This document shows positions 60,087-64,000 of a stretch of DNA of 64,000 bases, piece after piece. The DNA is from Martelella sp. AD-3 (GTDB lineage Bacteria > Pseudomonadota > Alphaproteobacteria > Rhizobiales > Rhizobiaceae): contig NZ_CP014276.1 in the NCBI RefSeq assembly GCF_001578105.1, forward strand, positions 1-64,000. Direction: 5' to 3'. A model generated the notes under the pieces. That model ran no database searches. It saw only the letters and a program-made list of their open reading frames with translations, and was not told the origin of the DNA. Every line of letters begins with the position of its first letter. The first letter of the stretch is position 1. A program made the translations under genes and the position numbers.

Positions 60087-62027
60087 ATGTTCAAAGATGC
60101 GATGAAAATCGAGCGGCTCCTTGATGGGCTGCAAAAACACAAAGACTGGAAACCGTTTCCCGGTATCGAGGAGCGCGACCGGTGGGCCGCCGTTGCCGAA
60201 GATCCGGCTTTGAAAATGCCGGTTGCGGCCATCATCGCCGTTGCCGATCGGCTTCTGGATGAAGAGATCGATCCGCTGACCGGCACGATGTACATGAATT
60301 TCATGACCAATGGCGACCGGACATTCTATGAGGAAAGCTATTTTCGCCGGCGCTATGAACTCTCGCATCTCGTCATCGCGGAATGCCTGACGGCCAAGGG
60401 CACATATCTTGCGAAGATCATCGACTATCTCTGGGAAATTCTCGGCGAGGTGAGCTGGTGCGTGCCGGCGCATAATTTTGCCGGCCAGCACGACATGGTG
60501 ATGTTCAAGCGGGCCAATCCCTGGAAGGAGGATGACCCTCTGCCTGTTCCCGGCGACGATTATCTCGATCTTTTCGCCTGTGAAACGGCCGCAACGCTGG
60601 CCGAGACGTGCTATCTTCTCAGGCATACACTGCTTGAAACGGTTCCTTCCCTCTACCACCGCATTCATGGCGAAATCGACCGGCGCGCACTGCAATTGCT
60701 CGAAGGGCCCAAGCTTTATGGCTGGTATCTCGGGCGCAACAACTGGACGGCGTGGTGTTCGCATAATCTTCTGCTGGCCGCCTGCTATACGGTTGAGGAT
60801 GAACAGCGCCTCGTCAGCCTTGCGCTGAAACTCATGGTGCCCATGCAGCGTTTCTTTGACACGATCGAGCCATCGGGCGCCTGTATCGAAGGGCCGGGCT
60901 ACTGGGTTGTGAGTGCAGGGCGCCTCGCCGGGTTTGTCAGTCTCATCGAAGACCGTTTCGGCCTGGGCCTGAATGCGGCGGAGAATGAGAAGTTCCGCAA
61001 TTTCGGGCAGCATATCCTGCCCCTCAACATCGCCGAGAATCTCTTCGTCAACTTCGCCGATGGCGGCCTGAAGCTGGACCTCGACCAGGGGCTCTTGAGC
61101 CGCTATGCCGGTCTGATCGGGTCGGAGCAGCTTGCAAGTCTCGTCAGCGCGGATATCGACCGGCTGGCGGCGCGCAAGCTTGCCAATCCGGGCAGGGCGC
61201 GCGGACGCAATGACTATGCCCGGCAGTTTCTCGTGCATCTGACCCGGCTTTTGTTCTGGACGCCTGAAAACCGGAACGCCACGCCGCGGAGCTGTGAAAA
61301 ATCGGTCTGGCTTGCCGATATGCAGATGATGATCGCGCGCTCGGATGAGCGACCGGGAACAGGTCTGATGCTGAGCGCAATCGCCGGCAGCAATGATCCG
61401 GAGGTCAACCATCACTCCCATAACGACGTCGGGCATTTCAGCGTCTATCTCGATGGTGAACCGATGATCATCGATCTCGGGCAAGGCGCCTATTCGCGCG
61501 CGACCTTTACCGAAACGCGCTACGACATGTGGCACATCAGCTCGAAGGGCCATAATGTTCCGAGCGTCAATGAACAGCTGCAGTATGCGGGGGCGGGGGC
61601 TGCCGCACGCGATGTTGACTACCGGCATGACGGCATCTCAACTGTTCTCAGCCTCGACGCCGGACCGGCCTATTTCAGCGAGCCGGGCTCCCGACGCATC
61701 CAACGCAAGATCACGTTCAGGCACGAGGCCGCCGAAATCCGGATCGATGACGACATAAAGCTCGGCGAACCGCTGAGGCGCTTCATGCTGCCGCTGCATG
61801 TCTCCGACCGTAAAATCACGGTGCAGGAGGACGGATCATGCCGGATTGCCGGTGAGAACCGAACACTCGTCATTACGCCGGAAAATCTGCGCGTTAGTCA
61901 TGTGGAACCGATCGAGATCACCGATCCGCGCCATCTGGAAGTCTGGGGCGGGCGCATCTTCCGCATTTGCTTCGAGGCCGCAGATCTCGCCACGCCCCGT
62001 TTCGGACTGACGATGCACGTTGAATGA
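60087..62027 (+). CDS. Heparinase II/III-family polysaccharide lyase-like protein
   Basis: 646 residues. The N-terminal helical (alpha/alpha toroid) part holds LGRNNWTAWCSHNLLLAAC and GACIEGPGYWVVSAGRLAGF, and the central heparinase II/III domain holds NHHSHNDVGHFSVYLDGE and HISSKGHNVPSVNEQLQY. Tyr and His residues in these regions are the usual catalytic or metal-binding ones. There is no signal peptide, so it acts in the cytoplasm on imported oligosaccharides, as oligoalginate lyases do. ATG 60087 has GGGA 7 bases upstream. Alginate-, heparin- or hyaluronan-type uronides are possible; sequence alone cannot choose. Confidence 0.85.
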   Translation: MFKDAMKIERLLDGLQKHKDWKPFPGIEERDRWAAVAEDPALKMPVAAIIAVADRLLDEEIDPLTGTMYMNFMTNGDRTFYEESYFRRRYELSHLVIAECLTAKGTYLAKIIDYLWEILGEVSWCVPAHNFAGQHDMVMFKRANPWKEDDPLPVPGDDYLDLFACETAATLAETCYLLRHTLLETVPSLYHRIHGEIDRRALQLLEGPKLYGWYLGRNNWTAWCSHNLLLAACYTVEDEQRLVSLALKLMVPMQRFFDTIEPSGACIEGPGYWVVSAGRLAGFVSLIEDRFGLGLNAAENEKFRNFGQHILPLNIAENLFVNFADGGLKLDLDQGLLSRYAGLIGSEQLASLVSADIDRLAARKLANPGRARGRNDYARQFLVHLTRLLFWTPENRNATPRSCEKSVWLADMQMMIARSDERPGTGLMLSAIAGSNDPEVNHHSHNDVGHFSVYLDGEPMIIDLGQGAYSRATFTETRYDMWHISSKGHNVPSVNEQLQYAGAGAAARDVDYRHDGISTVLSLDAGPAYFSEPGSRRIQRKITFRHEAAEIRIDDDIKLGEPLRRFMLPLHVSDRKITVQEDGSCRIAGENRTLVITPENLRVSHVEPIEITDPRHLEVWGGRIFRICFEAADLATPRFGLTMHVE

Positions 62028-62063
62028 CGGACGGTTTTCGTCCCGTCGAAAGGAGGAAGAAAG

Positions 62064-62393
62064 ATGTTTGTTTACAGCAATGACGTCCAGGTCGAGGATC
62101 TGGGCGACGGCGTGAGCCGGAAAATCCTTGCCTACAGCGAGAACGGCATGTCGGTCGAAGTTTCCTTCGAGGAAGGCGCCGTCGGGCCGCTTCATCACCA
62201 CTACCATGAGCAGTTCACCTATGTTCTTTCCGGCACGTTCGAATTCACCATCGGCGATGAAACCAAGATCGTGAAGGCCGGCGACTTGCTCTACAAGGCT
62301 CCCGATGTTCCGCATGGCTGCCGCTGCCTGAAAGCCGGCAAGCTGCTCGACACTTTCGTGCCGATGCGTGAGGACTTTCTGAAATTATCCTGA
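62064..62393 (+). CDS. kdgF: KdgF-like cupin (unsaturated uronate converter)
   Basis: 109 residues, a single cupin barrel. Metal ligands: His-x-His and Glu in PLHHHYHEQFTYVLSG and a later His in DVPHGCRCL. The C-terminal DTFVPMREDFL matches the KdgF signature. KdgF converts 4,5-unsaturated uronates released by polysaccharide lyases into a linear ketouronate, so it is the logical next enzyme after the lyase encoded 36 bases upstream. AAAGGAGG lies 8 bases before the ATG. Last gene of the operon. Confidence 0.82.
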   Translation: MFVYSNDVQVEDLGDGVSRKILAYSENGMSVEVSFEEGAVGPLHHHYHEQFTYVLSGTFEFTIGDETKIVKAGDLLYKAPDVPHGCRCLKAGKLLDTFVPMREDFLKLS

Positions 62394-62527
62394 GCGGTCT
62401 TGATCCCCCGCCACAGCGCCCTTCCGGCTTGGAATTCAAGGCTTGTCACGAGGGGCGGAATCACGATTGACGGTGTCCGCATGAAGAGCCTGACGCCCGC
62501 GCGCTGGCGCATCATGGCATAGCCTTC

Positions 62528-62986
62528 GTGCGCCAGGAACGGAAGCCGTTCTCAAGACTCGATGTGGCCGGCAATGCGATGCTGGGTCGAGAAATGCGAA
62601 AGGGGCTCTTCGGCTTCATGGACCGCGCCGCGATGGAAGGGCGTGCCCGGCTCTTGCTCGACATGCGCGGCACGCCTTTCGACCCGTCGGATTCGGCCGC
62701 GGAGCTTGCGCGCGCCATTTCGGCATTGATCCGGTCGAGGCCGGCCGTAATTGCGGTTGCCGGCAGGCCGATTGTGTCGGGCTCCCTGCCCGAGGCGGTC
62801 ACCGACACGCAATTCCCGGCCTGTCGCGAAAGGCGCAGGTATCAGGCGGCGATGTCTTTGCTGGGCGAAGCCGCGACGACCTCTCGAAGCTGCCGCGAGC
62901 AGCGCCCCTCGCGTCACTTGCAGCGGGCCCCCCCAACGGCTCACGTCCAGTTCGCCGCGGTGTGGGCCGCATCGCATTCGGCCTGA
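62528..62986 (+). pseudogene. Unrecognised ORF, possibly a decayed gene
   Basis: The first 95 or so residues (LDVAGNAMLGREMRKGLFG, LLLDMRGTPFDPSDSAAEL, AVIAVAGRPIVSGSLPEAV) look like real protein with normal codon use, while the remainder is Arg/Ser-rich and runs antisense into the LysR gene. It lacks a clear ribosome-binding site. It resembles no family I can name with confidence, although the VIAVAGRPIVSGS string is reminiscent of molybdopterin-binding folds. The rest of 62394-62940 shows no other feature. Confidence 0.35.
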
Positions 62987-63864
62987 CCGGCGGCGGCGTT
63001 GATCAGGCTGCGGATCAACGCCAGCCAGCGCGGCTTCTCGCCCTCGCGGTGGTACAGGATCACCGGCGACGTCGCATGGAGCTCGGCGAGGGGGCGGTAG
63101 TGTACATCGGAACGCATCTGGCGGGCCGAGCCCGGGATCACGCAAACCCCGGCGCCGGCCGCGACCAGACCGAGCGCCGTTTGTAGTTCGCGCACTTCCT
63201 GCACCGCGCCTGCGTGCGCGTCGGACTGGAGCAACAGGTTCAGAACCTGATCGGCATAACTCGGTCGCGGCTCCTTGGGGTAGACAATCAGTCTCTGCTC
63301 TCCCAGCCGTGAAAGAGAGAGCGGCCCGTCCTCCTGCGCCAGTTCTGAACCCGGCGGGACGGCGAGAACCAGCCGCTCCTCGTAAAGCACGGTGCTGACA
63401 ATGCCGGGATCTGTCTGGCGAAGCCGGCCGAAGCCGAGATCGATCCGGCCTTCCTTCAGCGCTGGAATCTGCTGCACCGATAGAAGTTCGACGAGCTGGA
63501 TGTCCAGCTCCGGAGCGGATTGCCGAAGCCGGCCGATGAGAGCCGGCAGGCCGGCATAGAGCATTGAGGCAACGAAACCGATGGACAGGACCTGCTTCTC
63601 CTTCAACCCCGCCCGGCGGGTGGAGGCCACCATCTGGTCAACTCGCCCCAGAACCTGAAGCGCCTGCTCGTAGAACAGCCGCCCGCCATCGGTCAGACGG
63701 ACGGGACGGCTTGTCCGGTGGAACAGCGCAACCCCCAGTTCTTCCTCCAGCAGCTGGATCTGCCGGCTGAGCGGCGGCTGCGTGATGTTCAGGATTTCCG
63801 CGGCCCGGGTGAAATTGCGCTGCTGCGCCACGGCGATGAAATAGCGCAACTGACGGAGTTCCAT
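62941..63864 (-). CDS. LysR-family transcriptional regulator
   Basis: 307 residues. N-terminal winged helix-turn-helix MELRQLRYFIAVAQQRNFTRAAEILNITQPPLSRQIQ, quoted here in part as FTRAAEILNITQPPLSRQ, and an LysR substrate-binding domain (VLSIGFVASMLYAGLPALI, LQTALGLVAAGAGVCVIPG). Its closest type is CatR/BenM-like, which sense aromatic-ring acids. It reads toward the uronide operon but is likely to control a divergent gene beyond position 64000; the 136 bases from 63865 hold that promoter region. Confidence 0.9.
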   Translation of the reverse strand: MELRQLRYFIAVAQQRNFTRAAEILNITQPPLSRQIQLLEEELGVALFHRTSRPVRLTDGGRLFYEQALQVLGRVDQMVASTRRAGLKEKQVLSIGFVASMLYAGLPALIGRLRQSAPELDIQLVELLSVQQIPALKEGRIDLGFGRLRQTDPGIVSTVLYEERLVLAVPPGSELAQEDGPLSLSRLGEQRLIVYPKEPRPSYADQVLNLLLQSDAHAGAVQEVRELQTALGLVAAGAGVCVIPGSARQMRSDVHYRPLAELHATSPVILYHREGEKPRWLALIRSLINAAAGQAECDAAHTAANWT

Positions 63865-64000
63865 AGCCTTCCTCGCAAGCCAAGGTTTTCGGTATTCTGG
63901 GGCATGACGATCGCGATTTCAGCCCATTGGGCGTAAAACTATGCGCAAAAGGTATTAAAGCCAATAGAAATAATGTTGGACGCGATGCAGGGTCGCGCGC

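Overview
The window looks like a chromosome or large replicon segment of an alphaproteobacterium of the order Hyphomicrobiales (Rhizobium/Agrobacterium/Martelella-like). The reasons are the GC-rich coding style, the density of TRAP and ABC uptake systems paired with LacI, GntR, IclR and LysR regulators, and palindromic intergenic repeats of the type common in rhizobial genomes (1029-1073, 43808-43909). No rRNA, tRNA, CRISPR array or replication origin was recognised.

Layout. 1-3.7 kb is an insertion-sequence graveyard: an IS481-family element, a decayed FGGY sugar-kinase tail, an intact 2-keto-4-pentenoate hydratase-like gene, an IS256 transposase scar and an IS3-family orfB with only the end of orfA. 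3.7-19.3 kb is a sugar-acid block: TRAP transporter, dehydrogenases, gluconokinase, 5-ketogluconate reductase (idnO), L-idonate 5-dehydrogenase (idnD), a ribose-type ABC importer, a LacI-family regulator, a gluconolactonase-like protein and a 2-hydroxyacid dehydrogenase. Five copies of a TGTTATCGATAACA-type palindrome sit in front of its transcription units, so it reads as one regulon converging on gluconate and 6-phosphogluconate. 19.6-21.4 kb is a DEAD-box RNA helicase. 21.6-30.4 kb is a LytS/LytTR two-component pair divergent from a 2258-residue glycine-rich autotransporter, with a spaced direct repeat between them that fits a LytTR site.

30.7-32 kb holds a group II intron reverse-transcriptase scrap and a MerR plus carboxymuconolactone-decarboxylase-like pair with a classic 19-bp-spacer MerR promoter. 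32.2-43.8 kb is a Dpp/Opp-type importer facing a sialidase-like (BNR) protein, an iron-dependent alcohol dehydrogenase, a FadR-type GntR regulator, a DUF1537 four-carbon acid-sugar kinase, a PdxA2-like dehydrogenase and a DapA/NanA-family aldolase: a catabolic locus for an unknown acid sugar. 44.3-53.5 kb is a second Dpp/Opp operon containing an amidohydrolase and a RidA-family deaminase, next to a SelA-like PLP enzyme and an IclR regulator. A shared 18-bp motif links the PLP gene and the transporter operon.

53.6-54.4 kb carries an IS1595-type scrap. 54.4-62.4 kb is a LacI-controlled carbohydrate ABC importer with a heparinase II/III-family lyase and a KdgF-like cupin, which points to uptake and cleavage of unsaturated uronide oligosaccharides. 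The window ends with a possibly decayed ORF and a LysR regulator. The whole segment is a set of catabolic modules, each made of uptake, enzymes and a local regulator, stitched together with mobile-element debris.
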